IMG/VR virus record: IMGVR_UViG_3300036792_000096
Coordinates: 1-64,000 of that record
Strand: one strand, 5' to 3'
From: a virus
Length of the DNA: 64,000 bases
Of the stretch, positions 6,789 through 14,272 are shown in pieces; position 1 is the first letter of the stretch, and each line of letters opens with the position of its first letter. The notes below the pieces were generated by a model that worked only from the letters and a program-made list of their open reading frames with translations, had not been told where the DNA came from and searched no databases. A program made the translations under genes and the position numbers.

Positions 6789-7123
6789 CGACGATTCTGG
6801 ACGCTCCCCGCCTCGGCACCCGAGCCACGCTGGTTCACGTCCGCAGGATCAAGCGGCACAAGCCACGCTGCGCCTGCTGTGGCGAGGCAACGCTCTACAA
6901 GGGCGCCACGGGGAAGAAGGGCTACAGCCAAGCGAGAGCCGTGCTGGCGCAGGTCTACGTTTCCGCCGACATCCCTCTCGGCCCCTACGAGGCGAACCCG
7001 CGCGATACGGCACCCGCCGTTCTCGAGGGAGGCGTCTGGGCACGCTGGGAAGCTTGGCATCTTGCCTGCTATGAAGCCGCTGGCCAGCCCTACGGCCCCG
7101 TGCTCGGGATGCGAGCGGCATGA
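6785..7123 (+). CDS. Hypothetical Zn-motif protein, 112 aa
   Basis: ATG start overlapping upstream stop. Motif CACCGEATLYKG near residue 29 and HLACYEAAG near residue 95 could form a CxxC...HxxC metal site. Basic segment RRIKRHKPR precedes it, suggesting nucleic acid contact. Unknown family. Confidence 0.7.
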   Translation: MTTILDAPRLGTRATLVHVRRIKRHKPRCACCGEATLYKGATGKKGYSQARAVLAQVYVSADIPLGPYEANPRDTAPAVLEGGVWARWEAWHLACYEAAGQPYGPVLGMRAA

Positions 7124-7377
7124 CCGTCAATAGTGCCCTCCGAGATCAGGTTCTCGCCTACCTCCGCGCCCAAGTGGGACCCCGCACCCCAGAGCATGTC
7201 ATTGCAGCCTTCCCCGAGCCGGTGGCCTACGAGGTCATCGCCTGCCTGCACTCGCTGTCTGCCGCGAACCTCGCCAGCCGCATTACCGTCCACGGAGAGC
7301 AGGTTTGGCGGGCCCCAGCGGTCCCCGACGAAGAACTCGCAGACCTCGAGGCCCACTACCTCACGGAGGCGCCATGA
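7120..7377 (+). CDS. Small winged-helix-like protein, 85 aa
   Basis: Helical pattern ALRDQVLAYLRAQVG, TPEHVIAAFP, AYEVIACLHSLSAANLASRI followed by a strand pair ITVHGEQVWR is consistent with a winged helix-turn-helix. Could be a DNA-binding regulator of the early operon; no closer family recognised. Confidence 0.65.
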   Translation: MTVNSALRDQVLAYLRAQVGPRTPEHVIAAFPEPVAYEVIACLHSLSAANLASRITVHGEQVWRAPAVPDEELADLEAHYLTEAP

Positions 7378-7970
7378 CGCTCGAGCCCGCTCGGTGCTGG
7401 ATCTTCGCCTGTGACGCCTGCGGGAACCCGTTGCCCGACTTCCTAGGCGACGTGGAAACAGCCCGACCGTTCCTGCGCAGGAGCGATGCGTTCGACGCAG
7501 CCCGCTTGGCCGGCTGGAAGTTCTACGGTAACTATGCGCTGTGCCACGGCTGCGCCGAGCGGTACGTCCCCATGTCCCGGGCCTGCGCCATGACGGGGAT
7601 CGCCCGCCACGCCCTGTACCGGCGGATGCAGCGGGGGTCGCTCCCCTGCCTCAAGCTTGGCGGCCGGGTGTTCTTCGACGTGGAGGATCTACGGCTCCTC
7701 GAGCCTAGGCAAAGACGCGGGGATCCCTCCGTCCTCCCGCGCTACCCCGTGGAGCCGATTCGTCAGATCGTCGGCCAGATGGCTCTCAACCTTGGCTCAG
7801 AGCGCGCGGTGATGCTCAGCCTCGCAGCGTCCTCAACCCTGACCGCGAAGACCTGGGAACGGGCGTGGGAGCGGGCCAAGGCGTCGGGTGGGTTCACGCT
7901 CCGTCAGGCAGACCGCTTCGCCCACGCCCTCAATCGTGATGTCCGCACACTGTGGCCGGAAGCCGCGTAA
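7374..7970 (+). CDS. Excisionase/MerR-like HTH protein, 198 aa
   Basis: Start ATG at 7374 overlaps the upstream stop. N-terminus has CDACGN and CHGC (possible Zn ribbon). Residues about 75-110, CAMTGIARHALYRRMQRGSL then LGGRVFFDVEDLRLLE, match the HTH-17/excisionase type of winged helix: helix-turn-helix followed by the hydrophobic wing. C-terminal helices may be a second DNA-binding unit. Likely a DNA-binding regulator. It precedes the WhiB gene by 12 bp. Confidence 0.75.
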   Translation: MTLEPARCWIFACDACGNPLPDFLGDVETARPFLRRSDAFDAARLAGWKFYGNYALCHGCAERYVPMSRACAMTGIARHALYRRMQRGSLPCLKLGGRVFFDVEDLRLLEPRQRRGDPSVLPRYPVEPIRQIVGQMALNLGSERAVMLSLAASSTLTAKTWERAWERAKASGGFTLRQADRFAHALNRDVRTLWPEAA

Positions 7971-7982
7971 GGAGGAGAGTCG

Positions 7983-8258
7983 ATGGCACGGGTGATGGAC
8001 AGCATGGGGAACCGGGATCTTCGCTGGCAGGACCTCGCCAAATGCACGGAGGATGGCGTGGATCCTGACTGGTTCTTCCCCGAGCGCGGGGGCACGTCCT
8101 ACGCAGCCAAGACGATCTGCGGCCACTGCATCGTCCGCGCAGCCTGCGACCGCTACGCCCGGGAGAACCGGGAGTCCTACGGGATCTGGGGCGGCCGATC
8201 CGACAGGGATCGCCGCGAAGCCCGACGTGTGGCACGAACGGAAGGGACGGCGGCATGA
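7983..8258 (+). CDS. WhiB-like [4Fe-4S] transcription factor, 91 aa
   Basis: Strong RBS AAGGAGG 5-6 bases upstream. Four Cys at residues 21, 46, 49 and 55 (C-x24-C-x2-C-x5-C) bind the [4Fe-4S] cluster, followed by YGIWGG and a basic C-terminal tail RDRREARRVAR. WhiB proteins are restricted to Actinobacteria and their phages, where they bind sigma factor region 4 and can block superinfection or redirect host transcription. Strong marker for the host phylum. Confidence 0.95.
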   Translation: MARVMDSMGNRDLRWQDLAKCTEDGVDPDWFFPERGGTSYAAKTICGHCIVRAACDRYARENRESYGIWGGRSDRDRREARRVARTEGTAA

Positions 8259-8359
8259 ACCTGCGGGCTCGGATCGGTCTTCGCTTCGCCCTCTGGGGCT
8301 ACGCTTTCCGCTGGGCACTTGAGTGGTTCCCGTGGATCTGGAAAGGAGAGGGGGAGTAG
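8255..8359 (+). CDS. Small aromatic-rich peptide, 34 aa
   Basis: ATG at 8255 overlaps the WhiB stop by 4 bp; TAG at 8357-8359. Sequence is Arg/Trp/Phe-rich (FALWGYAFRWALEWFPW), amphipathic or membrane-associating. The gap to the next GTG is 2 bp and the upstream coupling supports translation. Function unknown. Confidence 0.55.
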   Translation: MNLRARIGLRFALWGYAFRWALEWFPWIWKGEGE

Positions 8360-8361
8360 CC

Positions 8362-9267
8362 GTGGGTGAGACGACAGGAATACAGTGGTGCGACCACAGC
8401 TTTAACCCTTGGATCGGCTGCGCCCACGTCTCGCCCGGCTGCGTATCGTGCTATGCGGAGCGTGACGCCAAGCGGTACGGGCTGGCGGAGTGGGGAGCAA
8501 AAGCCGAGCGCCATGTCACGAGTGACGCCTACTGGCGTCAGCCGCTCGCTTGGAATCGCAGGGCTGCTCAGGAAGGACGACGCCACCGAGTGTTCTGCGC
8601 ATCCATGGCCGACGTCTTCGAGCCCCTGCCTGCTCTGGCGAAGCCGCGTGAGCGGCTCTGGGACCTCATGGCCGAGACGCCGTGGCTGGACTGGCAACTC
8701 CTGACCAAACGCCCAGAGGAAGTCGCCGGGATGGTGCCGTGGGGCGAGGACTGGCCGGCCAATGTGTGGCTCGGCACGTCGGTTGAGAATCAGGAGTGGG
8801 CCGACAAACGCATCCCGATCCTGCTGAGTCTTCCCGCCAAGGTGCGGTTCCTGTCCTGCGAGCCGCTGGTAGGCGAGGTGGATCTTGAGATGTGCGATTG
8901 GACTCCGCCAAGTTTGGAGGGTTTCTCGGGCACCCACAACCCGCTCACGGGTGAATGGTGGCCTGCGGTCGGTGATCCTGACGAGGAGTACCGGAATCGG
9001 TTGACCGAGCAACCGCAGGTCAATTGGGTCATCGTCGGCGGCGAGAGTGGCCCCCACGCCCGTCGCATGGATCTGGCTTGGGCACAGCGGCTAGTGGACC
9101 AGTGCGATTGCGCTGAAGTCCCGTGCTTCGTGAAACAACTCGGCGCGGCCTACCGCCAGCCGAAGGACTCCCACGGAGCCGACATGGCCTACTGGCCGGA
9201 GTCTCTCCGTGTTCGCCAGATGCCCGAGTCCGTGGGGACCGCACCGGGTCAGGCGGTGCTGCTGTGA
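8362..9267 (+). CDS. DUF5131 (phage Gp37/Gp68, three-Cys-motif) protein, 301 aa
   Basis: Start GTG at 8362 follows GGAGAGGGGG. Has the family signature NPWIGCAHVSPGCVSCYAER with three Cys (C-x6-C-x2-C), then VFCASMADVFE, LLTKRPE, VWLGTSVENQ, FLSCEPLVG, WVIVGGESG and PCFVKQLG, all characteristic of the Gp37/Gp68 family. The three-Cys motif resembles radical-SAM cluster sites. Members are common in phages and often near a partner called TcmP, which was not recognised here. Biochemical role unproven. Confidence 0.9.
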   Translation: MGETTGIQWCDHSFNPWIGCAHVSPGCVSCYAERDAKRYGLAEWGAKAERHVTSDAYWRQPLAWNRRAAQEGRRHRVFCASMADVFEPLPALAKPRERLWDLMAETPWLDWQLLTKRPEEVAGMVPWGEDWPANVWLGTSVENQEWADKRIPILLSLPAKVRFLSCEPLVGEVDLEMCDWTPPSLEGFSGTHNPLTGEWWPAVGDPDEEYRNRLTEQPQVNWVIVGGESGPHARRMDLAWAQRLVDQCDCAEVPCFVKQLGAAYRQPKDSHGADMAYWPESLRVRQMPESVGTAPGQAVLL

Positions 9268-9497
9268 GCGATCTTCTCCCCTGCCCGTTCGACGGCGGCG
9301 AGGCTATCCCTGATCGGGTGCTACGGGATGGCTGCCAAGACGGGGAGCCCGACGCGTGGGCCTACTTCGTCCGCTGCCGGACCTGCGCCACCGAAGGCCC
9401 GTGGCAGAAGTCGGCATCGGGAGCGGCTCAGAGGTGGAACATGCTGCTGAGACGGTCACGCAAGTCTTCATGGGTGGTGCGTGGGGTGCTGTCGTGA
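9264..9497 (+). CDS. Lar-like restriction alleviation protein, 77 aa
   Basis: GTG start overlapping upstream stop. Pattern LLPCPFDGGEA ... YFVRCRTCATEGPW ... AAQRWN closely follows the Lar family layout (LLPCPFCGGEA ... VRC..C...GP ... A...WN). One Cys of the first CxxC is replaced by Asp (CPFD). Lar from Rac prophage modulates host type I restriction; here, with five methyltransferases, an anti-restriction role is plausible. Confidence 0.75.
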   Translation: MSDLLPCPFDGGEAIPDRVLRDGCQDGEPDAWAYFVRCRTCATEGPWQKSASGAAQRWNMLLRRSRKSSWVVRGVLS

Positions 9498-9895
9498 CCC
9501 TTCACCAGATGGACCGCCTCTGCTTCGTGGTGGTGCAGCAAGAGACCGAGGACATGGAGGGCGCCCACTACAGGAACATGAAGTGCGCTCGCGAGGCGAT
9601 TGAGTCGGTGCCGTGGCCGGGTGAGGCGAAGGTGCTGAAAGCCCCGTGCTGGTTCATCATCTGCGACCACTGCGAGGAAGAATTGGAGGACGACGACTCA
9701 GAGCGCGGCTTGCACTTCGAGTCGGCGGAGGACGCCCTGAAGTATGCGCTGGCCCATGACTGGACAACGGACGGCCACCGCTTCTGGTGTGCTGACTGCT
9801 CGGGCGATGGACCCCAGCCCGAGTTCATACCGGTCATTGCCGGCCAACTTGTCCTCGACAGCGCGCTGTTGCCCAAGACATTGGAGACGCCATGA
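9494..9895 (+). CDS. Hypothetical Zn-binding protein, 133 aa
   Basis: GTG start at 9494 (overlap GTGA). CDHCEEELEDDDSERGLHFESAEDALKYALAHDW followed by FWCADCSG: two CxxC knuckles about 50 residues apart, with an acidic stretch. Such proteins are common in actinophage genomes. Function unknown. Confidence 0.7.
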   Translation: MTLHQMDRLCFVVVQQETEDMEGAHYRNMKCAREAIESVPWPGEAKVLKAPCWFIICDHCEEELEDDDSERGLHFESAEDALKYALAHDWTTDGHRFWCADCSGDGPQPEFIPVIAGQLVLDSALLPKTLETP

Positions 9896-10278
9896 GGGCA
9901 CCCACGCGTACCGCCCGCCAGCTACTCGACCAGGCCATGAGCGAGGACGCCTTGGAGAACGCCGTCGTGGGCTTGGCTGAGCGAGGAGGCTGGCTCAAGC
10001 ACCACACCCGCCCCGCATGGTCGGCCAAGGGCTACCGCACGCCGATCCGTGGCGACACCGGTTTCCCCGACTGGGTATTTGCTCGGGAAGCCACGGAGGC
10101 TCACTCTGCCGGGCTCCTGTTCGTGGAGCTCAAACGGGAGAAGGATGGGACCGCCGTCCCCCGCAAGCGCAAGCAAGCGGCATGGCAAGCGGCGCTCGAG
10201 GCCGGCGGTGGACAGGTCTACGTGTGGCGCCCGTCGGATCTCAGCAATGGGACCGTAGAGGCGGTGCTGCTCTCGTGA
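9892..10278 (+). CDS. VRR-NUC domain nuclease, 128 aa
   Basis: PD-(D/E)xK fold: an N-terminal Glu-containing helix (EDALENAVVGLAERGGW), then GDTGFPDWVF with catalytic Asp, then LLFVELKRE (E-x-K), and a Q-x-x-W helix (KQAAWQAALEAGG) ending in VYVWRPSD. This is the minimal stand-alone VRR-NUC of phages, a structure-selective (Holliday-junction-type) nuclease. Likely serves replication or recombination. Confidence 0.9.
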   Translation: MRAPTRTARQLLDQAMSEDALENAVVGLAERGGWLKHHTRPAWSAKGYRTPIRGDTGFPDWVFAREATEAHSAGLLFVELKREKDGTAVPRKRKQAAWQAALEAGGGQVYVWRPSDLSNGTVEAVLLS

Positions 10279-10589
10279 CAGAACTCCCCGAAGACCGCAT
10301 GGCCGCGCTCCCCCGCAAGCCCGGTGAGGCGTACATCGCGGCGCATTGGCTCATGCCCGGGGAAGAGAAGCATGTGATGGTCTACGCCCCGGGCGACATT
10401 GAGCCAGAGGAAGCAATCAGGCGAGCGCAGGAGATGGTCCGTGCCCATGATGTCGAGTGGGTGCAACTCTGGGGTTTGCACCGCCGGCGCGTCGGCAAGG
10501 GCCCCGACGGCTACCGCTGGGCCGTGACCGTGGAGGTTTGCAACCCGGCCCCCGTGGTGCCGCTCCCCGAGCCAGAGGCCATGCTGTAA
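10275..10589 (+). CDS. Hypothetical protein, 104 aa
   Basis: GTG start overlapping the VRR-NUC stop. Strand-rich: EKHVMVYAPGDIEPEEAI, EWVQLWGLHRRR, YRWAVTVEV. No recognised motif. Followed by a 40-base gap before the next gene. Confidence 0.65.
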   Translation: MTELPEDRMAALPRKPGEAYIAAHWLMPGEEKHVMVYAPGDIEPEEAIRRAQEMVRAHDVEWVQLWGLHRRRVGKGPDGYRWAVTVEVCNPAPVVPLPEPEAML

Positions 10590-10629
10590 TGAACGTAGGT
10601 TCCACCACTCAAGAGGGAAGGGGTAGGAC

Positions 10630-11133
10630 ATGGGCAGCGATACCCGCTGGATAGAGGCACCAGAGGTCAAGGACATCGCGGAGCGCCTCATCATGGCCCA
10701 CCATCCCAACCTCGAGCTGTGGATGGACGAGATCCGCTACGTCTTCCGCAACGAGGCCGCCAAGTCCAAGGGCAAGACCGTCTTCGGCAAGGCCCACAAG
10801 GTGACGGCCCTCGCCTGCTACCTCGCCACGAACTCCCCCGGCGACATGAACTCGTTCGATGACTCCCCACCTCCGCCAGCCGACATGTTCGTGATGGAGA
10901 TCGCCCACGACGTGTGGGAAGTCCTGACCCGTGAACAGCGGGAGGCACTGGTAGATCACGAGCTTCAACACATGGATGTCTTGTATGCCGAAGACGGGAG
11001 TTTCAAGCGTGTCATTCGGCCCCATGATATCGAGGAGTTCAACGCCATTGTCCAACGACACGGCGCATGGCGACCGGACATAAAGGACTTCGCCGATGCC
11101 CTTCAACTTCGGCTGAACGTCGAGAGCGAGTAG
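10630..11133 (+). CDS. Putative phage metallopeptidase, 167 aa
   Basis: RBS GGGAAGGGG precedes ATG. Contains LVDHELQHMDV, an HExxH-like zinc site (H-E-L-Q-H), after VMEIAHDVWEVLTREQREA; layout matches the small putative phage metallopeptidase family found in actinophage early regions. A later H (RPHDIEEF) could be the third ligand. Substrate unknown; may also be a catalytically quiet DNA-associated protein. Confidence 0.8.
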   Translation: MGSDTRWIEAPEVKDIAERLIMAHHPNLELWMDEIRYVFRNEAAKSKGKTVFGKAHKVTALACYLATNSPGDMNSFDDSPPPPADMFVMEIAHDVWEVLTREQREALVDHELQHMDVLYAEDGSFKRVIRPHDIEEFNAIVQRHGAWRPDIKDFADALQLRLNVESE

Positions 11134-11139
11134 GACTCG

Positions 11140-11337
11140 GTGGGCATCGCCGATGAGGTCCGCAAGCGCCAGGGCCCGCCTCCCACCGCTGACGATACGG
11201 CTCAGGCCGTCAGGGCTTACTTCGCCATGGTGAGCTCGTGCTCAGGGCACCCGTGGCGTCAAGTAGGCCGCTGCGTCTACTGCGTGCCGTGCGGGGTCAG
11301 GTTGTATCAGGGAATCCTGCCGGCGAGCAAGCGATGA
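11140..11337 (+). CDS. Hypothetical protein, 65 aa
   Basis: GTG start 7 bases after the previous stop. CSGHPWRQVGRCVYCVPCGVRL holds four Cys and a His, likely a zinc knuckle. Short helical N-terminus. Unknown function. Confidence 0.6.
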   Translation: MGIADEVRKRQGPPPTADDTAQAVRAYFAMVSSCSGHPWRQVGRCVYCVPCGVRLYQGILPASKR

Positions 11338-11669
11338 AGCCGGCTGGCAACAAGGGACCGGAAGCGATAAAGCCCCTTGAGTCGGAAGCTGCCACCATCG
11401 CAGGTATGGCAGTAGCTGCCGCATGCCGAAACGATTGGGCACGCGCCCGGGATCTGCTGTACCGCCTCTCGCTGGATGACTTGGAGACGGTAGGCTCCGT
11501 CGTTAACCGGTTTCCTGTTAAGGCAGCGTGGGATGTTCGGTGCGAGCGGCGAGCCATGGAGCGTCCCGACTGGTCTCTGAGATGGGGCGGCAATGACCGT
11601 ACTACCGGAGTCTCAATGGATGAGTTGCTCGGGGACTCGGATGGCCCCTACTGCCCGCAGGCCGAGTGA
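11334..11669 (+). CDS. Hypothetical protein, 111 aa
   Basis: ATG at 11334 overlaps the previous stop. Helical (AATIAGMAVAAACRNDWARARDLLYRLSLDDLETV). C-terminus Asp-rich. No recognised domain. Confidence 0.65.
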   Translation: MKPAGNKGPEAIKPLESEAATIAGMAVAAACRNDWARARDLLYRLSLDDLETVGSVVNRFPVKAAWDVRCERRAMERPDWSLRWGGNDRTTGVSMDELLGDSDGPYCPQAE

Positions 11670-11869
11670 CGGATTCCACTCGCTGGTTCTGCCAGCGCTG
11701 CGACCACGAGACGACCCTTTCGGGCCACGAGGCCCACCACAAGCCCTGCCCCCGCTGCGGAGCCAACCATTGGGCGACGTGGAGACGTGGGGAGGAACCG
11801 TGGACGGACGACGAGGCGTTTGGCCTCGAAGCGGTCGGGACGTACTACACGGTGACGATCCGGGACTGA
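11666..11869 (+). CDS. Zinc-ribbon protein, 67 aa
   Basis: GTG start in overlap. FCQRCDHETTLSGHEAHHKPCPRCGANHW: two CxxC pairs form a rubredoxin/zinc-ribbon knuckle. Last gene before a hairpin terminator, so likely the end of the early operon. Confidence 0.7.
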   Translation: MTDSTRWFCQRCDHETTLSGHEAHHKPCPRCGANHWATWRRGEEPWTDDEAFGLEAVGTYYTVTIRD

Positions 11870-11882
11870 TCCCAGAAAGCAA

Positions 11883-11908
11883 AGAGGCCCCGAGGGGGCG
11901 GAGCCTCT
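11883..11908 (+). terminator. Hairpin terminator after the early operon
   Basis: AGAGGC (11883-11888) and GCCTCT (11903-11908) form a GC-rich stem 14 bases after the last early gene. No clear U-tract, which is common in high-GC actinobacterial elements. It separates the rightward early operon from the leftward gene at 11996-12226. Confidence 0.55.
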
Positions 11909-11995
11909 GAGCCGAAGCGGGGCGACGGTCAAGAGCGGGCTTGACGGTGTTCGCGCGTGGTCATGGTAGGTGACCCCGAGGGAGTTGGTCAAGGA

Positions 11996-12226
11996 TCAGT
12001 TTGTCTCGGGACTCCGCAGCGTGTGGTCGGGTCTTCCACAGACGAAACACACGATGTCTGTTCCCAGCGATAGAGGGAATTCGTAGGTGACCGCCGGCCG
12101 CCGGCAGCCCTTGAACCCGCAGACCCGCCGTGCCTCGTCGGGGATGGGGAACGCGGTACGCCAGCCGACAAGTTCCACGCGGCCTAGCGCGGTCTCCCGC
12201 TTCTGAGCAAGTGCGGTAACGCCCAT
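11996..12226 (-). CDS. Small Zn-motif protein, 76 aa, probably leaderless
   Basis: ATG start lies 7 bases after a TACACT -10 element, so the mRNA probably starts at or near the start codon. Cys pairs CGFKGCRRP and CFVCGRPDH make a treble-clef-like zinc site. Divergent from the 12286 gene. Could be a small DNA-binding regulator, but no HTH is evident. Confidence 0.6.
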   Translation of the reverse strand: MGVTALAQKRETALGRVELVGWRTAFPIPDEARRVCGFKGCRRPAVTYEFPLSLGTDIVCFVCGRPDHTLRSPETN

Positions 12227-12233
12227 AGTCCAT

Positions 12234-12262
12234 AGTGTAGCGTTAATGTAGACAAATGGACA
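12234..12262 (-). promoter_or_regulatory. Candidate promoter for 12226 gene
   Basis: On the minus strand, -10 TACACT at 12234-12239 and a weak -35 TGTCCA at 12257-12262 are 17 bp apart. The -10 is good, the -35 poor. Confidence 0.4.
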
Positions 12263-12285
12263 TCCCTAGAAGTGAGGAGACATAG

Positions 12286-12510
12286 ATGGGCGTGGTGCTG
12301 ATCGAGGAGTACATCTGCAACTGCTGCGGCAAGCCAGTTAGCCCCGATGACGTGTGGATCGGGACGCTCGAAACACGTCGCCAAGGTTCCAAGGGCCGCC
12401 CAAACCTCGCCCCCAAGTTGGCTTTCCACCCTACCTGTGCCTTTGCGCTCATGGACAGCGCCGAGAAGGTCGATCGGCCACGGAAGGCAAAGGCGCAAGC
12501 CTCCAAGTAG
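12286..12510 (+). CDS. Small Zn-binding protein, 74 aa
   Basis: RBS GTGAGGAGA upstream of ATG. CNCCGKPVSPDDVWIGT and FHPTCAFAL form a CxxC...HxxC site; Lys-rich tail (RPRKAKAQASK). Lies between divergent regulators, convergent with the GntR gene, so it may be a regulatory partner. No family named. Confidence 0.65.
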   Translation: MGVVLIEEYICNCCGKPVSPDDVWIGTLETRRQGSKGRPNLAPKLAFHPTCAFALMDSAEKVDRPRKAKAQASK

Positions 12511-12511
12511 C

Positions 12512-13285
12512 TCAGACGCTCTGGTCCACGTCGTAGACAAGCTCGTGCCGATCCGCCGGGCGGACCTGTCGATAGACCTCCACCGGAACGTGATCCTGAT
12601 TCGCCATCTCCGTTGCGACCACGAGCAGCACCGGGACGCCCGAGGGGATCTGTAGCGCTTCGATCTCCTCCGGGGTGGGCATGCGGGCCGATATCTCGTC
12701 CCGACGCCACGTGAGGCGCAGTAGGTGCCTTTCCTCGAGAGCCCGGATCGTCCCCCGCTCCACGGGGACCGGCTCGGCGATCTCCGTCCCCTCCACGAGA
12801 GCCGCCGGGAACCACGAGTCGGCCAAGAACGACGGACGCCCGCCCTCCTCCATGACCCGCCGACGCACGATCACGGGATCCCCGACCTCCAGCCCCAGCC
12901 GCCAGGCGACATCCTCGGGGGCCGTGGTGCGCTCAATCGTCACCGACGTCATTCCCCCTGTCCGCCCCAGAGCATTGAGCTCGGCCTGGTAGACGCCCTG
13001 ATTCGAGGCGTCACGCACCGCACGGGACTGGATGACGCTGGCCCGGTAGGGCATGGGCCCCCGCTCGGCGACGAAGGTCCCCCGGGCGTGGACCGTGTGA
13101 ACAAGGCCCTCGGAGCGCAGTACCGCCAGAGCCATGCGGACCACGATCCGGGTGGCTTCGTACTCGGCCATCAGGTCCGCCTCGGTCCCGAGCAGGCCCC
13201 CGACCGGCACTTCGCCGGATGCGATTCTCTCTCGAAGCGTCCCTGCCAACTGCTGGTACATCGGAACGGCGGAATTGCGGTCCAT
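12512..13285 (-). CDS. GntR-family (HutC/UTRA) transcriptional regulator, 257 aa
   Basis: N-terminal winged HTH: PMYQQLAGTLRERIASGEVPVGGLL ... TEADLMAEYEATRIVVRMALAVLRSEGLV then HARGTFVAERGP wing. C-terminal UTRA ligand-binding domain (about residues 95-245; ERTTAPEDVAWRLGLEVGDPV, RRVMEEGGRPSFLADSWFP, LLVVATEMANQDHVPVEVY). Transcribed away from the secretion/conjugation-like operon that begins at 13383, with two perfect inverted repeats in the shared 97-bp gap. In Streptomyces conjugative elements GntR proteins of this type (for example KorSA of pSAM2) repress transfer genes; the same logic is likely here. Confidence 0.92.
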   Translation of the reverse strand: MDRNSAVPMYQQLAGTLRERIASGEVPVGGLLGTEADLMAEYEATRIVVRMALAVLRSEGLVHTVHARGTFVAERGPMPYRASVIQSRAVRDASNQGVYQAELNALGRTGGMTSVTIERTTAPEDVAWRLGLEVGDPVIVRRRVMEEGGRPSFLADSWFPAALVEGTEIAEPVPVERGTIRALEERHLLRLTWRRDEISARMPTPEEIEALQIPSGVPVLLVVATEMANQDHVPVEVYRQVRPADRHELVYDVDQSV

Positions 13286-13306
13286 GTCTGCCCCCTGACT
13301 TGTGAA

Positions 13307-13350
13307 ACCTTCCCGAAGGTCCTAGGATGGTGCGGACTCATACTAGTCCG
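13307..13350. promoter_or_regulatory. Two inverted-repeat operators between GntR gene and transfer operon
   Basis: ACCTTC-CC-GAAGGT at 13307-13320 and CGGACT-CATACT-AGTCCG at 13333-13350 are both perfect. The spacer of the second repeat contains CATACT, a plausible -10 for the rightward operon, and its complement begins TAGTAT, a plausible -10 leftward. Binding of a dimer here would shut both directions. The RBS GGGGAGGG for the 13383 gene follows. Confidence 0.65.
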
Positions 13351-13382
13351 AACAGACGAGAACGGGAAGATAGGGGAGGGAA

Positions 13383-13787
13383 ATGACCGATCAGGAACGG
13401 GCAGAGAGCGTGATCCGGGCCGGCGTGCGTGTTGAGGCAGACGACTTCACATGCATCGGCTGCGGTGAGACCGTCACCATCCGAGTCCCCGGCCGGCCAG
13501 CGGGCGGTCACGGGACGCTCGTGACCGTGGACGATAACGGCAAGGCCGGCAGCCCCGTGGACGTCTGGGTCCACCGCAACCGCAAGTGCGTGGCAGCCGG
13601 GGTCCTCAAGGTGCTCGCCGCTTCCGCCGGGGACGCACAGGACGCCGAGCCCGAAGCGGAAGCCGAGACGCCTCCGGTTGCTCACATCCGTCGCACCGCC
13701 GCAGGAACGGGACGTCGGGGCAGTGACGAGGGGTCTGCCCCGGCAACGCCCGCCGAGCCGCAGCCCGAGACGGAGAAGGCGCAATGA
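13383..13787 (+). CDS. Hypothetical protein at head of transfer operon, 134 aa
   Basis: RBS GGGGAGGG directly before ATG. Residues 17-80 hold FTCIGCGETVTIRVPG and a C at the end of the fold (HRNRKCVAAG), suggesting a Zn-containing beta domain; residues 85-134 are Pro/Ala/Glu-rich and disordered. First gene behind the operators. Unknown function; possibly a cytoplasmic accessory factor. Confidence 0.7.
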   Translation: MTDQERAESVIRAGVRVEADDFTCIGCGETVTIRVPGRPAGGHGTLVTVDDNGKAGSPVDVWVHRNRKCVAAGVLKVLAASAGDAQDAEPEAEAETPPVAHIRRTAAGTGRRGSDEGSAPATPAEPQPETEKAQ

Positions 13788-14266
13788 CGACCCGCCCCCG
13801 CATCCTCGCCGGTTGGGCCTTTCCCACCTTCGACCGCTACGCCGTGGGTGAAGCCCTCTGGGGTGCTTTCCTTGCGACGTGGATAGGACTGCTGGTGTTC
13901 CGCTACATGCCCATTGAGGGCCTCGCCCTGATCTCGTGGTCATGGGCCGTCGTGCTGGTTGCTCTGTCTCGACCCGACAGGGAGCGACGGGTCTACGTGG
14001 GAACGATTCGGATCATGGTGGCGTCGATCCGGTCCCTTTTCGCCGGCATCCTCTTCACCGCCGTCAGCATGACCGCGAACCATCAGGCTATCGGTGCCCA
14101 CGGATGGGGAGTGTTCTGGAACCAAACGTTTCAGTGGGCAGACCTCGCTCTCGCTGTCATGTTCCTGCTCTGGACGATAAGGAAGCTGGCAAGGTCCATG
14201 GGTGGCTCCATCGTGCCCCGCCGAGTTAGGGCAGCGTATTGGCGCGACTCGAAGTGGGCTGAGTAG
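13784..14266 (+). CDS. Polytopic membrane protein of transfer operon, 160 aa
   Basis: ATGA overlap. About four hydrophobic segments: WGAFLATWIGLLVFRYM, GLALISWSWAVVLVAL, SLFAGILFTAVSM and ADLALAVMFLLWTI. Basic C-terminus. No family recognised; position before VirB4/VirB6-like genes suggests a channel component or assembly factor. Confidence 0.75.
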   Translation: MTTRPRILAGWAFPTFDRYAVGEALWGAFLATWIGLLVFRYMPIEGLALISWSWAVVLVALSRPDRERRVYVGTIRIMVASIRSLFAGILFTAVSMTANHQAIGAHGWGVFWNQTFQWADLALAVMFLLWTIRKLARSMGGSIVPRRVRAAYWRDSKWAE

Positions 14267-14272
14267 GCACCG

